From the NCBI RefSeq assembly GCF_014203895.1, contig NZ_JACHJY010000007.1, forward strand, positions 496,001-560,000: 64,000 nt of DNA, read 5' to 3'. The first letter of the stretch is position 1. Each line of letters begins with the position of its first letter. Under the pieces are notes generated by a model. It ran no database searches. It saw only the letters and a list, made by a program, of their open reading frames with translations, and was not told the origin of the DNA. Position numbers and translations under genes: made by a program. Origin of the DNA: Streptomyces nymphaeiformis (lineage in GTDB: Bacteria > Actinomycetota > Actinomycetes > Streptomycetales > Streptomycetaceae). Of the stretch, positions 17,736 to 26,622 are shown piece by piece.

Positions 17736-19238
17736 CTAGGCTTCGCCACCGGAGGTGCCGTCGTCGTCACGCCGCGCCGGCAGCCGCAGGGTGAAGCGGG
17801 TGTGGCCGGGGCGGCTGGTGACCGTCGCCCGGCCGTCGTGGGCGCGGGTCACGGCGTCCACGATGGCGAGGCCGAGCCCGGTCGAGCCGGTCGCGCGGGA
17901 GCGCGAGGAGTCGCCCCGGGTGAACCGGTGGAAGACGCCGGGCAGCAGTTCGGCGGGGATGCCGGGACCGTCGTCCGTGACGGTGAGGGTCACCCTCTCT
18001 GCGTCGGCGGCGAGGCCGACGGTGACCCGGGTACCGGGCGGTGTGTGGCCGCCGGCGTTCGCAAGGAGGTTGCCGAGGACCTGGTGGAGGCGGTCGCCGT
18101 CGCCGGTGACGTGGACGGGTTCCTCGGGAAGGTCCAGCTCCCACAGGTGTCGGGGGTGCCGGGCGGTCGCGTCCGCCACGGTGTCGAGAACGATGCGGGT
18201 CAGGTCCACGGCGTCTCGGCGCAGGCTACGTCCCGCGTCCAGCCGGGCCAGCAGCAGCAGTTCGTCCACCAGAAGGCTCATGCGGCGGGACTCGGCATCG
18301 ATGCGTTCGAGCGCGTGCCGGACCTCGTCGGGCAAGGTGTCCCCGTGATGGCGCAGGGCGAGTTCGGCGCGGGCCCGCACTGTGGCCACGGGAGTGCGCA
18401 GCTCGTGTCCGGCATCGGCGGCGAAGGTGCGCAGCCGTTCCTCGACGACGTGGCGGCGGTCCAGGGCGTCGCCGACATGGCCGAGCATCCGGTTGAACGC
18501 ACCGGTGAGCCGACCCACCTCGGTGTCTGGCCGGGTACCGGGCAGCGGCGGCGGCATGGCGACCTGCCCCGCGGCGAGCGGAAGTCGGGTCACCTCGTCG
18601 GCGGTCACGGCCAGGCGTTCGAGGGAGCGCAGAGAGAACCGGGTCCAGGCTGCGGTGATCACCCCGGCCGCGGTGAGGACGATCGCGAACACGACCGTCT
18701 CCACGACCGCGAGCCTCTCCACCGTCTCCTCGACGGGGTGCAGGGGCAGTCCCGACAGCAGGACGTCGCCGTCGTCGCCGCTCCAGGCGGCGACACGGTA
18801 CGTCCCGAGGGACGCGAGGCGCACGGTACGGGGCCGGGCATCGGCGGGCACGGCGGCAAGCGCCCGCGCGTCATCGGCGGTCAAGGGCACCGTGACGTCG
18901 CTGGTGCCGCGCACCACGGCGGCCTGTGCGATCCGGCCCCGCAGCAGCCGGGCGCCGAGAGTCCCGTCGGCCTGCCCCCGGGTGTCGCCCCGGCCGTCGG
19001 CGTCGGGTCGGCCCTCGTGTTCGAGGCTGACGGCGAACCGGCCGCCGCTCGCCACGATCTGCTGGTCGAGCCGGCTGACCAGGAAGCTGCGCAGGCCGAG
19101 TACGGTGACCAGGCCGACGATGACGCAGGCGAGGGCGAGAAGCGCGACGAGCCCCGTGGTCAGCCGGGCCCGAAGGGAGTGCGGCAGGCGGGGGCGGACG
19201 CGCCACCCACGGACGCGTGACGGGCGCTGCGGGGTCAT
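17736..19238 (-). CDS. Sensor histidine kinase of two-component system 1
   Basis: 500-residue membrane sensor. Transmembrane segments at about 27-49 and 178-198 flank an extracytoplasmic domain of about 128 residues. A HAMP linker follows, then DAGHELRTPVATV with phosphorylation site His278. The ATPase domain shows GNLLANAGGHTPPGT (N box), DDGPGIP (G1) and STGLGLAIVDAV (G2). ATG 19238 overlaps the response regulator stop by four bases (ATGA), so both are made together; the frame continues upstream only as a shadow of the regulator gene. It lies divergent to redox cluster 1, which it probably senses for. Confidence 0.92.
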   Translation of the reverse strand: MTPQRPSRVRGWRVRPRLPHSLRARLTTGLVALLALACVIVGLVTVLGLRSFLVSRLDQQIVASGGRFAVSLEHEGRPDADGRGDTRGQADGTLGARLLRGRIAQAAVVRGTSDVTVPLTADDARALAAVPADARPRTVRLASLGTYRVAAWSGDDGDVLLSGLPLHPVEETVERLAVVETVVFAIVLTAAGVITAAWTRFSLRSLERLAVTADEVTRLPLAAGQVAMPPPLPGTRPDTEVGRLTGAFNRMLGHVGDALDRRHVVEERLRTFAADAGHELRTPVATVRARAELALRHHGDTLPDEVRHALERIDAESRRMSLLVDELLLLARLDAGRSLRRDAVDLTRIVLDTVADATARHPRHLWELDLPEEPVHVTGDGDRLHQVLGNLLANAGGHTPPGTRVTVGLAADAERVTLTVTDDGPGIPAELLPGVFHRFTRGDSSRSRATGSTGLGLAIVDAVTRAHDGRATVTSRPGHTRFTLRLPARRDDDGTSGGEA

Positions 19239-19972
19239 CGGCGCTCCGGGCGCAGCACGTAGCCGACGCCGCGCACGGTGTGGATGAGCGGTGGGCGGCC
19301 GACGTCGATCTTCTTGCGGAGATAGCTGATGTAGAGCTCGACGACATGGGCGCGGCCGCCGAAGTCGTACCGCCAGACGTGGTCCAGGATCTGCCGCTTG
19401 GACAGCACGCGGTGCGGATTGCGCAGCAGGAAGCGCAGCAGCTCGAACTCGGTGCGGGAGAGGTCGACGGGGACGCCGCCACGGGTGACCTCGTAACCCT
19501 CCTCGTCCATGACGAGGTCGGCGAGGGCCAGCCGAGGTCCACCGCCCTGTGCGGTCTCCGCGAGCCCTGCCCGGCGCAGCAGCCCCCTGAGCCGGGCCAG
19601 TACCTCTTCGAGGCTGAACGGCTTGGTGACGTAGTCGTCGGCGCCGGCGGTGATCCCGGCGATCCGGTCCTCGACGGTGTCGCGCGCGGTGAGAAAGAGG
19701 ACGCACAGGGTGGGACGGGCCGCGCGCAGTCGGGCCAGCACGTGCGGGCCGTCGTGGTCCGGCAGCATCCAGTCCAGGACCACCGCGTCCGGGCCGAAGT
19801 CCTCGGCGGCCGCGGTCGCCTCGGCGGCCGTTCCCGCGGTGCGCACCTCCCAGCCTTCGGCGCGCAGGGCTGCGGCCAGCACCTCGGTGAGATCCTGCTC
19901 GTCGTCGACGACCAGCACCCTGGGCCGGGTGCCGTCGGGGCGGCGCACCTCGGTACGCGGCGATGGGTTCAT
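19235..19972 (-). CDS. OmpR/PhoB-type response regulator of two-component system 1
   Basis: 245 residues. Receiver domain with the acidic pair VVDDEQ, phospho-acceptor Asp67 (VVLDWMLPD) and Lys in YVTKPFS; C-terminal winged helix with ELLRFLLRNPHRVLSKRQILDHVW and HTVRGVGYVL. The start at ATG 19972 is supported by GGAAGG just upstream; an earlier in-frame ATG at 20020 lacks this. Adjacent to a divergent operon for a flavocytochrome, FMN-binding protein and ApbE, with tandem repeats in the intergenic region that could be its binding site. Confidence 0.93.
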   Translation of the reverse strand: MNPSPRTEVRRPDGTRPRVLVVDDEQDLTEVLAAALRAEGWEVRTAGTAAEATAAAEDFGPDAVVLDWMLPDHDGPHVLARLRAARPTLCVLFLTARDTVEDRIAGITAGADDYVTKPFSLEEVLARLRGLLRRAGLAETAQGGGPRLALADLVMDEEGYEVTRGGVPVDLSRTEFELLRFLLRNPHRVLSKRQILDHVWRYDFGGRAHVVELYISYLRKKIDVGRPPLIHTVRGVGYVLRPERR

Positions 19973-20019
19973 GGTCCTTCCAGGATGCCGGACGGCGCGG
20001 GGCCGGAGGCCCGCCCTCA

Positions 20020-20125
20020 CCTCTGAGTTTCCTCTGAACAGATTCTCACCGTCCGCCCGTGCCCCGTCGGGTCCGGCGCTGGTCCGGGGCCGGCGGACCG
20101 CTCGGTACGGGGTCCGGTTCAGAGG
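20020..20125. promoter_or_regulatory. Divergent promoter with 11-bp tandem repeats, candidate response-regulator site
   Basis: CCTCTGAGTTT (20020-20030) and CCTCTGAACAG (20031-20041) are head-to-tail 11-base units sharing CCTCTGA, the one-turn spacing used by OmpR-type regulators. The inverse TTCAGAGG is at 20118-20125, and TTCTCAC occurs at 20043-20049 and 20127-20133. The sites lie between the response regulator and flavocytochrome starts, which suggests autoregulation and control of redox cluster 1. Confidence 0.45.
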
Positions 20126-20202
20126 CTTCTCACAGGATCACGGACCACAGTGGGCGAGGCCCTGGCGCCCTGCCGGGCCACGGGATCGAAGGCGAGGGAG
20201 CG

Positions 20203-21573
20203 ATGAGCACGGAAGTCGCACGGACGGTGCGGCCGGGAGGCCGGCGTCGCGCCGGCCGGGCCGCCCCCGGGTCCGCGACCGTCGCGGTGATTGCGGTCCA
20301 GGCGGCGATCTGGGCCGGTGCCACGGCGGTGCTCGCCCTGTGGTGGGTGGACACCGCCTCGGTGGTGGGGCCTGCGGGCTGGTTCACCGGCGCGGGCCGG
20401 ATCACCGGCCTGCTCGCGGGATACGCCTGCGCGGTGCTGGTCGTCCTCATGGCACGGGTGCCGCTCCTGGACCGCACGCTGGGCACCGACCGGATGACGC
20501 GCTGGCACGCGGCGGCGGGCCGCTACACCATCGGGCTGACACTGGCCCACGCGGTGCTGATCATCGAAGGCTACGCGCTCACCGGCCGGACGGATCCGGT
20601 CACCGAGGGAGTCCGGGTGGTCCTGCACTACCCGGACATGCTCAAGACGACGGCCGCGTTGCTGCTCCTGCTGCTCACGGCGGTGGTCTCGGCGCGTGCC
20701 GCACGCCGCCGGTTGAGCCACGAGACCTGGTACTACCTGCACCTCCTCACGTACGCGGCGGTCTTCCTCGCCTTCGGGCACCAGATCACGAACGGTGCGG
20801 ACTTCGACCGGCTGGCCGTGCGAGCCGCCTGGTACGTGCTGTACGCGGGGGCCGCCGCGCTGATCGTCTGGTTCCGGATGCTCACGCCGGTGCGGCTTTC
20901 GCGGCGACACGGACTGCGGGTCGCGGGCATCCGGCGGGAAGCCCCCGACGTGGTGTCGGTGCTGGTCACCGGCGATCGCATGGATGAACTCACCGTCCGG
21001 CCCGGGCAGTTCTTCCGCTGGCGGTTCCTGGCACCGGGGCTGTGGTGGACCGCGTCGCCGTACTCGGTGTCCGCCGTCCCCGACGGACGCAGCCTGCGCA
21101 TCACCGTGAAGGCACTGGGCGGCCACAGCGCGGCGCTCGCCACTGTCCGTCCCGGCACCCGGGTGTGGGCCGAGGGCCCGTACGGCGCCCTCACCCCGGA
21201 CCGCGCGGCGGGACGGCCCGCGCTGCTGCTCGCAGCCGGGGTGGGCATCACCCCGCTGCGGGTGCTGTTCGAGACGCTGCCGAGGGACCCGGTGCTGATC
21301 CACTGGGCACGACGGCCCGAGGATCTGGTGCTCCGCCACGAGATCGACGCGATCGCGGCCCACCGAGGCGCGCGCGCCCACTACTCCGTGAGCCACCCGA
21401 CGGGCTACCGCCTGCCGCTGGACGCCGCCACGCTGCGCGGCCTCGTCCCGGACGTGGCGGGGCGCGCCTGCTTCCTGTGCGGGCCGCCCAGCTGGACCGC
21501 GGCGGCGGAGGCGGCGCTGCGTGAGGCGGGGGTGCCCGCCCACCGGATCCACCACGAATCGTTCACGTGGTGA
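20203..21573 (+). CDS. Ferric reductase-like flavocytochrome with FAD/NAD(P) domain
   Basis: 456-residue membrane protein. The N-terminal half is a ferric reductase-like transmembrane domain of about six segments with paired haem-ligand histidines (RWHAAAGRYTIGLTLAH and HLLTYAAVFLAFGH). The C-terminal half is a ferredoxin-NADP+ reductase module: FAD motif SPYSVSAVP, GVGITPLRVLFE for nicotinamide nucleotide and FLCGPPSW near the end. Predicted to carry electrons from cytosolic NAD(P)H across the membrane. ATG 20203 follows GCGAGGGAG. The next genes encode a secreted FMN-binding protein and ApbE, making a flavin-mediated extracytoplasmic electron relay. Confidence 0.88.
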   Translation: MSTEVARTVRPGGRRRAGRAAPGSATVAVIAVQAAIWAGATAVLALWWVDTASVVGPAGWFTGAGRITGLLAGYACAVLVVLMARVPLLDRTLGTDRMTRWHAAAGRYTIGLTLAHAVLIIEGYALTGRTDPVTEGVRVVLHYPDMLKTTAALLLLLLTAVVSARAARRRLSHETWYYLHLLTYAAVFLAFGHQITNGADFDRLAVRAAWYVLYAGAAALIVWFRMLTPVRLSRRHGLRVAGIRREAPDVVSVLVTGDRMDELTVRPGQFFRWRFLAPGLWWTASPYSVSAVPDGRSLRITVKALGGHSAALATVRPGTRVWAEGPYGALTPDRAAGRPALLLAAGVGITPLRVLFETLPRDPVLIHWARRPEDLVLRHEIDAIAAHRGARAHYSVSHPTGYRLPLDAATLRGLVPDVAGRACFLCGPPSWTAAAEAALREAGVPAHRIHHESFTW

Positions 21574-21628
21574 ACCTGCCGGGGTCGACCCGAAACGCCC
21601 CCCTCCCACCGGCCCTGAGGAGGCCCCC

Positions 21629-22039
21629 ATGCGCCGTCTTCTGCTCTCCACCGCGGTCACCGTGGCCGGAGTGTGCTCGCTGCTCGCCCTGAAACCGCAC
21701 CAGCCGGCCGTCGCCGTTCCGACGCAGCCCGGTTCCGTCGGCACGACACCGGGCACCCCGCCCTCCGGCACGTACACCGGGGACGTCGTCGACACCCGGT
21801 ACGGACCGGTGCAGGTGCGCGTCACGATCGCCGACGGACGGCTCACCGACGTCACCGCGGTCCGGACGCCGTCGGAGAATGAACGCGACCGGGAGATCGC
21901 CGGCTACGCAGTGCCGACGCTCACCGGCGAAGCCCTGACCGCGCAGAGCGCCCACATCGACACGGTGTCGGGTGCCACGTACACGAGCGAGGGCTACATC
22001 CGGTCCCTGCAGAGCGCGCTGGACCAGGCCCATGGGTGA
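21629..22039 (+). CDS. Secreted FMN-binding domain protein
   Basis: 136 residues. An N-terminal signal/anchor (about 5-22, with Cys16 in the hydrophobic stretch) precedes a Pro/Gly/Thr linker and an FMN-binding domain starting near GTYTGDVVDTRYGPVQV. DTVSGATYTSEGY contains the flavinylation motif Dxx(S/T)GAT; Thr117 is the likely covalent FMN acceptor. ATG 21629 has CTGAGGAGG ahead. Its 3' end overlaps the apbE start by 8 bases, coupling the acceptor protein with the enzyme that flavinylates it. Expected outside the membrane, accepting electrons from the flavocytochrome. Confidence 0.88.
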   Translation: MRRLLLSTAVTVAGVCSLLALKPHQPAVAVPTQPGSVGTTPGTPPSGTYTGDVVDTRYGPVQVRVTIADGRLTDVTAVRTPSENERDREIAGYAVPTLTGEALTAQSAHIDTVSGATYTSEGYIRSLQSALDQAHG

Positions 22040-22814
22040 CCGGACCGCGCCCGGGACGGCCCCTTGGCGGCACGCCGAACCGGTGATGGGCACCGTGGTC
22101 TCCTTCGCCCTGCGCCACCGGCGGACGCCGGAGCTGCGGACCGCGCTGGGCAAGGCCGTGGCGCTGCTGCACGAGGTCGACCGGGAGTTCTCCCCGTTTA
22201 TGCCGGACAGCGCCGTGAGCCGACTGCGACGGGGCGAGTCGGGCCGGGCGGACACCACTCCCGCCGTACGGCGCGTGCTGGAGCTGTGCGACCTCGCGCA
22301 CAGCCGTACCCGGGGCGCCTTCGACGCCTGGGCGGACGGCCGGCCCGATCCGTGCGGTCTGGTGAAGGGCTGGGCCGCCGAGCGGGCCTGGCGGGTGCTG
22401 CGGGAGGCGGGCGCCACCGACGCGTGCGTGAACGCGGGCGGGGACGTGCGGGTCGGCGGCGCCCCGGGACCCGCGGGCACCTGGTGCATCGGGGTCGCCG
22501 ACCCCCGGGTGTCGGGGCGGCTGCTGGCGGTGGTGGCGGGGCGAGACCTCGCGGTCGCCACCTCGGGCACGACCGAGCGCGGCGCGCACATCATCGACCC
22601 GCGCACCCGGACCCCGGCCACAGGGCTGCTGGGGGCGACCGTGACGGGTCCGGAACTGCTGTGGGCCGACGTCTACGCGACGGCGGCGATGGTCCTGGGG
22701 GCTCGCGAGGCCCATCGGTGGATCACCGCTTTGCCGGGGTACGCCCTCCTCACCGTCGCTGCGGACGGGGAAGTCCGGGCGTCCTCGGACTTCCCCTTCG
22801 CCCCGCTTGGGTAG
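22032..22814 (+). CDS. apbE: FAD:protein FMN transferase (ApbE), cluster 1
   Basis: 260 residues. Transfers FMN from FAD to a Thr or Ser of a target protein; the target here is almost certainly the FMN-binding protein directly upstream. Family features: PVMGTVVSFALR near the start, LHEVDREFSPFMPDSAVSRL, VNAGGDVRVGG (FAD pocket) and HIIDPRTRTPATG with the Mg-binding Asp. No clear signal peptide, which is unusual for ApbE enzymes acting outside the membrane; the site of flavinylation is therefore uncertain. ATG 22032 overlaps the upstream gene by 8 bases. Confidence 0.9.
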   Translation: MGDRTAPGTAPWRHAEPVMGTVVSFALRHRRTPELRTALGKAVALLHEVDREFSPFMPDSAVSRLRRGESGRADTTPAVRRVLELCDLAHSRTRGAFDAWADGRPDPCGLVKGWAAERAWRVLREAGATDACVNAGGDVRVGGAPGPAGTWCIGVADPRVSGRLLAVVAGRDLAVATSGTTERGAHIIDPRTRTPATGLLGATVTGPELLWADVYATAAMVLGAREAHRWITALPGYALLTVAADGEVRASSDFPFAPLG

Positions 22815-23004
22815 GGGCTGGGCGTCACCACGAGACCGAACTGAAGGATTTCCGACGGTCCCTCAATGCCTGTCGTCCGCCCCCGGACGGATGCGTCGGG
22901 ACATCATGTTGTCCTCGGCCCACGCTGCGCCGACCGTCAGCGGCACGACGACCGGGTCGCCCGCATGCCGAGGCGGTCGCCTTCCGAACAGTGAGGTGAA
23001 GACC

Positions 23005-23403
23005 ATGCCCTACGACCGCACCGTCAAGGTCGCCGGAACCTTCGACGAGACGGTGGAGGCCGTCCGCCGCGCCCTCGCCGACCAGGGCTTCGGCATCCTG
23101 ACCGAGATCGACGTCCAGGCCACGCTCAAGGCGAAACTCGGCCACGACATGGAGCCGTACCTGATCCTCGGAGCGTGCAACCCCCCACTCGCCCGTCAGG
23201 CCCTGGACGCCGACCGCTCGATCGGGCTACTGCTGCCCTGCAACGTCGTGGTCCGCACCGACGGCGACCAGGTGACCGTCCAGGCGATCGACCCCGCCAC
23301 CATGGTCACCCTCACCGGCGTCGACGCCATGGCCCCCGTCGCCGACGAGGCGGCACGACGCCTCGACACCGCACTCGCCACCGTCGCAGAAGGCGGTACG
23401 TGA
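23005..23403 (+). CDS. DUF302 domain protein
   Basis: 132-residue soluble protein of the DUF302 family. The family pattern is seen in FDETVEAVRRALADQGFGILTEIDV, then ACNPPLARQALDAD and LLPCNVVV. The single Cys in GACNP and the one in LLPCN are typical of the family. Start ATG 23005 is preceded by GTGAGGTGAAG (22991-23001); the frame open from 22807 has no similarity before this Met. Function unknown; members often appear near redox or metal-stress genes. It lies between two redox clusters without close linkage to either. Confidence 0.85.
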   Translation: MPYDRTVKVAGTFDETVEAVRRALADQGFGILTEIDVQATLKAKLGHDMEPYLILGACNPPLARQALDADRSIGLLLPCNVVVRTDGDQVTVQAIDPATMVTLTGVDAMAPVADEAARRLDTALATVAEGGT

Positions 23404-23485
23404 GCTGTCGGGCGCCGTACAGAGCTGGCCACCGACCGTCGACCCGTGAGCCGCCGACCGACGGCTCGCGCCAACCGGCTGCCGA

Positions 23486-23939
23486 CCCGCCGTTCTGCTC
23501 GCCGTCGTCGCCCTCGGCGCGCTCGCGGCGACGACCGCCTCCCTGGCCATCACCGCCACCGTCTTCGACGCGCCCCATGCTCCGCCCGGCTGAGCCCGCG
23601 CCCTGCCCAGCTACGGCGCCGGCCGCGTCCTGACCGACGCCGCCGTCACACCCGGCTTCTACGCCACCGGCTCCCCTACTTCTCGCCCTCGCCTGGCTCG
23701 CGGGCGTCACCCTGGCCGCCACCGCCCTCTTCCGCCGCGCCGACCGCATCATGGGGGCAGGCCATGAGAACCACCACGACCCGTACCGCCGGCTGCCGCA
23801 CCCCTCACCGGTCCTCGGTCCGAGGCCACCGCTCGCTGCATCGACAGCCATGGGCACACCGAGTCGGCTGGGGTCCGCCCGCGTCGCACTGGGAGCCGAA
23901 CGGCCCCTACCGCCGACACGAGGCGTGGACGCAGCCTGA
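23486..23939 (+). pseudogene. Remnant of a small membrane protein
   Basis: The 582 bases between the DUF302 gene and the next regulator hold no intact gene. In frame from 23492 the text reads as a membrane helix (VLLAVVALGALAATTASLAI), runs into TGA at 23591, continues in the same frame to FYATGSP, then resumes after a frame change as LLALAWLAGVTLAATALFRR and an open tail to 23939. Two hydrophobic helices in shifted frames suggest a disrupted membrane protein. The family was not recognised. Confidence 0.35.
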
Positions 23940-23985
23940 GTGTGTCGACGTGGCCGACTCCTCGGCCGGAAGGCGGGCAGCGATC

Positions 23986-24690
23986 ATGAACGCGCGCACA
24001 GGGGGCGACCCCGAGGTGACGAGGGTGCTGGTCGTGGAGGATGACCGGGGCATCGCAGAGTCCTTGGTGCGTGGTCTGCGACAAGCTGGATACGAGGCCG
24101 CGAGTGTGGGGACCGGGCGGGCGGCCCTGGCAGCGTCCACGCCCGATGTCGTCCTGCTGGATCTGGGGCTTCCGGACATCGACGGTGTGGAGGTGTGCCG
24201 GAGGGTACGGGCGCGTTCAGACGCCGCGATCATCGCCGTGACCGCGCGGGGTGAGGAGGCGGACCGGGTGGTGGCCCTGGACGAGGGTGCCGATGACTAC
24301 CTGGTCAAGCCGTTCGGTCTTGCCGAGTTGCTGGCACGAGTCCGTGCCGTGTTGCGCCGCCGGCGTCCGGCGGAGCCCGAGATTCTGCGGCACGGGCCGC
24401 TGACGCTGGACCTGCGCACCCGGCAGGTCTCGGTCGACGGACGTGCGGTGGCGCTGACGCCGAAGGAGTTCGGCATCCTGGAGTGTCTGGCTGCGGATCC
24501 GGGTCGGGTGGTGAGCCGCCAGCAAATTCTGGAGCAAGCCTGGGACGCCCACTGGTACGGCCCGACGAAGGTGCTGGACGTGCACGTGGCGGCGCTGCGC
24601 CGCAAGCTCGGCGTGCCGGGGCTGGTCGAGACGGTCTACGGGCAGGGGTTCCGGCTCGGGGCGGTCGAGGGGTCGCGGGAGCGGTCGTGA
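23986..24690 (+). CDS. OmpR-type response regulator of two-component system 2
   Basis: 234 residues. Receiver domain with VLVVEDDRG, phospho-acceptor Asp59 (VVLLDLGLPD), Thr in VTARGEE and Lys in LVKPFG; winged-helix C-domain with ILECLAADPGRVVSRQQILEQAW and VYGQGFRLG. ATG 23986 is taken as start because the receiver fold begins 12 residues later; GTG 24016 is a shorter alternative. No strong ribosome site is seen. Its TGA overlaps the GTG of the kinase gene by four bases. It heads redox cluster 2. Confidence 0.9.
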   Translation: MNARTGGDPEVTRVLVVEDDRGIAESLVRGLRQAGYEAASVGTGRAALAASTPDVVLLDLGLPDIDGVEVCRRVRARSDAAIIAVTARGEEADRVVALDEGADDYLVKPFGLAELLARVRAVLRRRRPAEPEILRHGPLTLDLRTRQVSVDGRAVALTPKEFGILECLAADPGRVVSRQQILEQAWDAHWYGPTKVLDVHVAALRRKLGVPGLVETVYGQGFRLGAVEGSRERS

Positions 24691-26057
24691 CCCAGCGGAT
24701 CACCTGGACGTTCCTTGTTCTCACGTCCGTGCTGTTGGTGCTGGCGGTCGTACCGCTGGCGGTGTCGCTGACGGCGCGCGAGCGCGTCGCCTACCGCGAC
24801 AACCAGCGGGCGGCCACCCGGGTGATCGCGGCGGCGGCCGAGGAGCACCTTTCCGACAACAAGCCCCCGACCGTCCTGAACCAGGAGCTTGACGCCGCGG
24901 CCCGGGCCGGGGACTGCGCCTCGGTGTACGACGCTTCCGGGCGCCTGGTGGCCGGTACCCCGTGCACGGCGGCCCAGGGCGAGGAGGCGGAGGAGCTGGT
25001 GGAAGACGTACTGGCCGGGCACGAGCCGGAGCCGCCGGAGAACGAGGGCCGGCTGCTCGCCGCGGAACCGGCCGGAGAGGTGCGCCGGCCCGCCGGTGCG
25101 GTCGTCCTGGCCCGCTCCGCGGATCCGCTGGATGCCCGGATCGCGGCGATCTGGGGCTGGTCCGCCGCGCTCGGTGTCGCGGGTCTTGCGGCGTCCATGC
25201 TGCTGTCCGTGCGGCTCGCCCGCTGGGTCAGCCGTCCGCTGTCGACGCTGGACGCCAGCGCCCGGCACTTGGGCGAGGGCGCCCTCGACGAGCGGGCCGA
25301 GGTCGAGGCCGGGCCTCCGGAGGTGCGCCGGCTGGCCGCCACCTTCAACACCATGGCTGCCCGCACGGAGGCCCTGGTCCACGGTCACCGGGCCGTGATC
25401 GCCGATGTGTCCCACCAGCTGCGCACGCCGCTGGCTGCGCTGCGGCTGCGCCTCGACGTGCTGGCCGCCGGCGCCGAACCGGACACAGCGGTGGAGCTGG
25501 CCGCCGCGCAGGAGGAGATCACGCGTCTGTCGCGGATGGTCGACGGACTTCTGGCGGTCGCGCGTGCTGAGCAGGCGACACCGCGTCCGGCCGCGGTGCG
25601 GGTCGACGAGGTGGTCACCGAGCGGGTGGCGGCCTGGTCCCCTGTCGCCGAGGAGCACGGCGTCCGGCTGACCGCCGTGCCCGAGGGGCCTGCCCTGAGC
25701 GTCGCGCTGGGCGCGGGCCACCTGGAGCAGATCCTGGACAACCTGATCGCCAACGCCGTGGAGGCCGCGGAATCCGGCGGGAGCATCACCCTCGGCCATG
25801 GCACGGTACGGGGGCGGGCCCGGGTCTTCGTTCGGGATGACGGACCCGGGATGACGGACAAGGCCAAGGCGGTCGCCTTCCGCCGGTTCGGCAACCCCGA
25901 AGCCAGGGGCACGGGTCTGGGGCTGGCCATCGTGCACCGGCTGGTCACCGTCAACGGCGGTACGGCACGCCTCGAGGACACTCCCGGTGGCGGGCTGACC
26001 GTCGTACTGGATCTCCCCCTGTGGGCTGAGGACGGGCACGCGCAGGGCGGGACGTAG
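24687..26057 (+). CDS. Sensor histidine kinase of two-component system 2
   Basis: 456 residues. Two transmembrane segments, about 8-29 and 153-176, enclose a short extracytoplasmic domain with two Cys (Cys77 and Cys93) that could form a disulfide. A HAMP region follows, then IADVSHQLRTPLAALRLR with His243, and an ATPase domain with DNLIANAVEAAESGG, RDDGPGM and GTGLGLAIVHRLV. GTG 24687 overlaps the regulator stop. A disulfide-switchable sensor would fit control of a redox cluster, but that is inference. Confidence 0.9.
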   Translation: MTQRITWTFLVLTSVLLVLAVVPLAVSLTARERVAYRDNQRAATRVIAAAAEEHLSDNKPPTVLNQELDAAARAGDCASVYDASGRLVAGTPCTAAQGEEAEELVEDVLAGHEPEPPENEGRLLAAEPAGEVRRPAGAVVLARSADPLDARIAAIWGWSAALGVAGLAASMLLSVRLARWVSRPLSTLDASARHLGEGALDERAEVEAGPPEVRRLAATFNTMAARTEALVHGHRAVIADVSHQLRTPLAALRLRLDVLAAGAEPDTAVELAAAQEEITRLSRMVDGLLAVARAEQATPRPAAVRVDEVVTERVAAWSPVAEEHGVRLTAVPEGPALSVALGAGHLEQILDNLIANAVEAAESGGSITLGHGTVRGRARVFVRDDGPGMTDKAKAVAFRRFGNPEARGTGLGLAIVHRLVTVNGGTARLEDTPGGGLTVVLDLPLWAEDGHAQGGT

Positions 26058-26181
26058 AGGCTTCCGACGTGAAGATCTTTACCGGTTCTGAAGGAGACGT
26101 GAGCGAGTTCCCGGGTGCGGTGAGCTCAGCCTGGAAGTGCACGCAGCCGATCCGGGCCGCCGATTCTCCAGGAGCGCTGCC

Positions 26182-26622
26182 ATGGCCCCCTTGCCCGACG
26201 ACTTCCGGCCGACACCCGCCCCCGCCTCCTCCCAGTACGCACGCGACCACGGATTGCGCCGCAGCCGCCGCACCACCCGGTGGATCGCGGTCACGGCCGC
26301 CGCCGGTGCGGCGGCCCTGGGCGGCTTCTACGCGCACCTGCTGCCGGGCGGCTCGGCCGCCTCCGCGCCCACTAACGTACCGGCGAATGCACCGGTGCAG
26401 AATCCCGCGCCGTCGACTGCCGCCACCGTGGGGAAGGACGACGAGGGGCGCGAGGAGCAGGACGGCGACGAGGACGGCACGGAGGGTACGGCTCCAGTCG
26501 CGCAACCAGCTCCGCAGCCGCCGGTCCAGCCGACCACCGTGGCGCCACCGGCTCCGCAGCCGCCGGTCCAGCCACCCGCAGCGACCCAGCAGCAGCCGCA
26601 GACCACGACGGGGGCGTCATGA
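26182..26622 (+). CDS. Membrane-anchored protein with acidic and Pro/Gln-rich tail
   Basis: 146 residues, no recognised family. A basic N-terminus (LRRSRRTTRW) precedes one transmembrane helix (about 34-52), then an Ala/Pro/Thr spacer, an acidic patch (KDDEGREEQDGDEDGTEG) and a tail with two copies of APQPPVQP. The sequence predicts an external, unfolded, Pro-rich extension. ATG 26182 follows GGAG (26171-26174) with 7 bases spacing. The stop overlaps the start of the second apbE by four bases, so it occupies the position of the FMN acceptor in cluster 1. No FMN-binding domain or GAT motif is seen; whether it carries flavin is open. Confidence 0.75.
   Translation: MAPLPDDFRPTPAPASSQYARDHGLRRSRRTTRWIAVTAAAGAAALGGFYAHLLPGGSAASAPTNVPANAPVQNPAPSTAATVGKDDEGREEQDGDEDGTEGTAPVAQPAPQPPVQPTTVAPPAPQPPVQPPAATQQQPQTTTGAS

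Noticed and set aside
26521..26577. Tandem APQPPVQP coding repeats considered as a DNA repeat element
   Set aside because: The repeat is explained by the protein's Pro/Gln-rich tail; only two copies.
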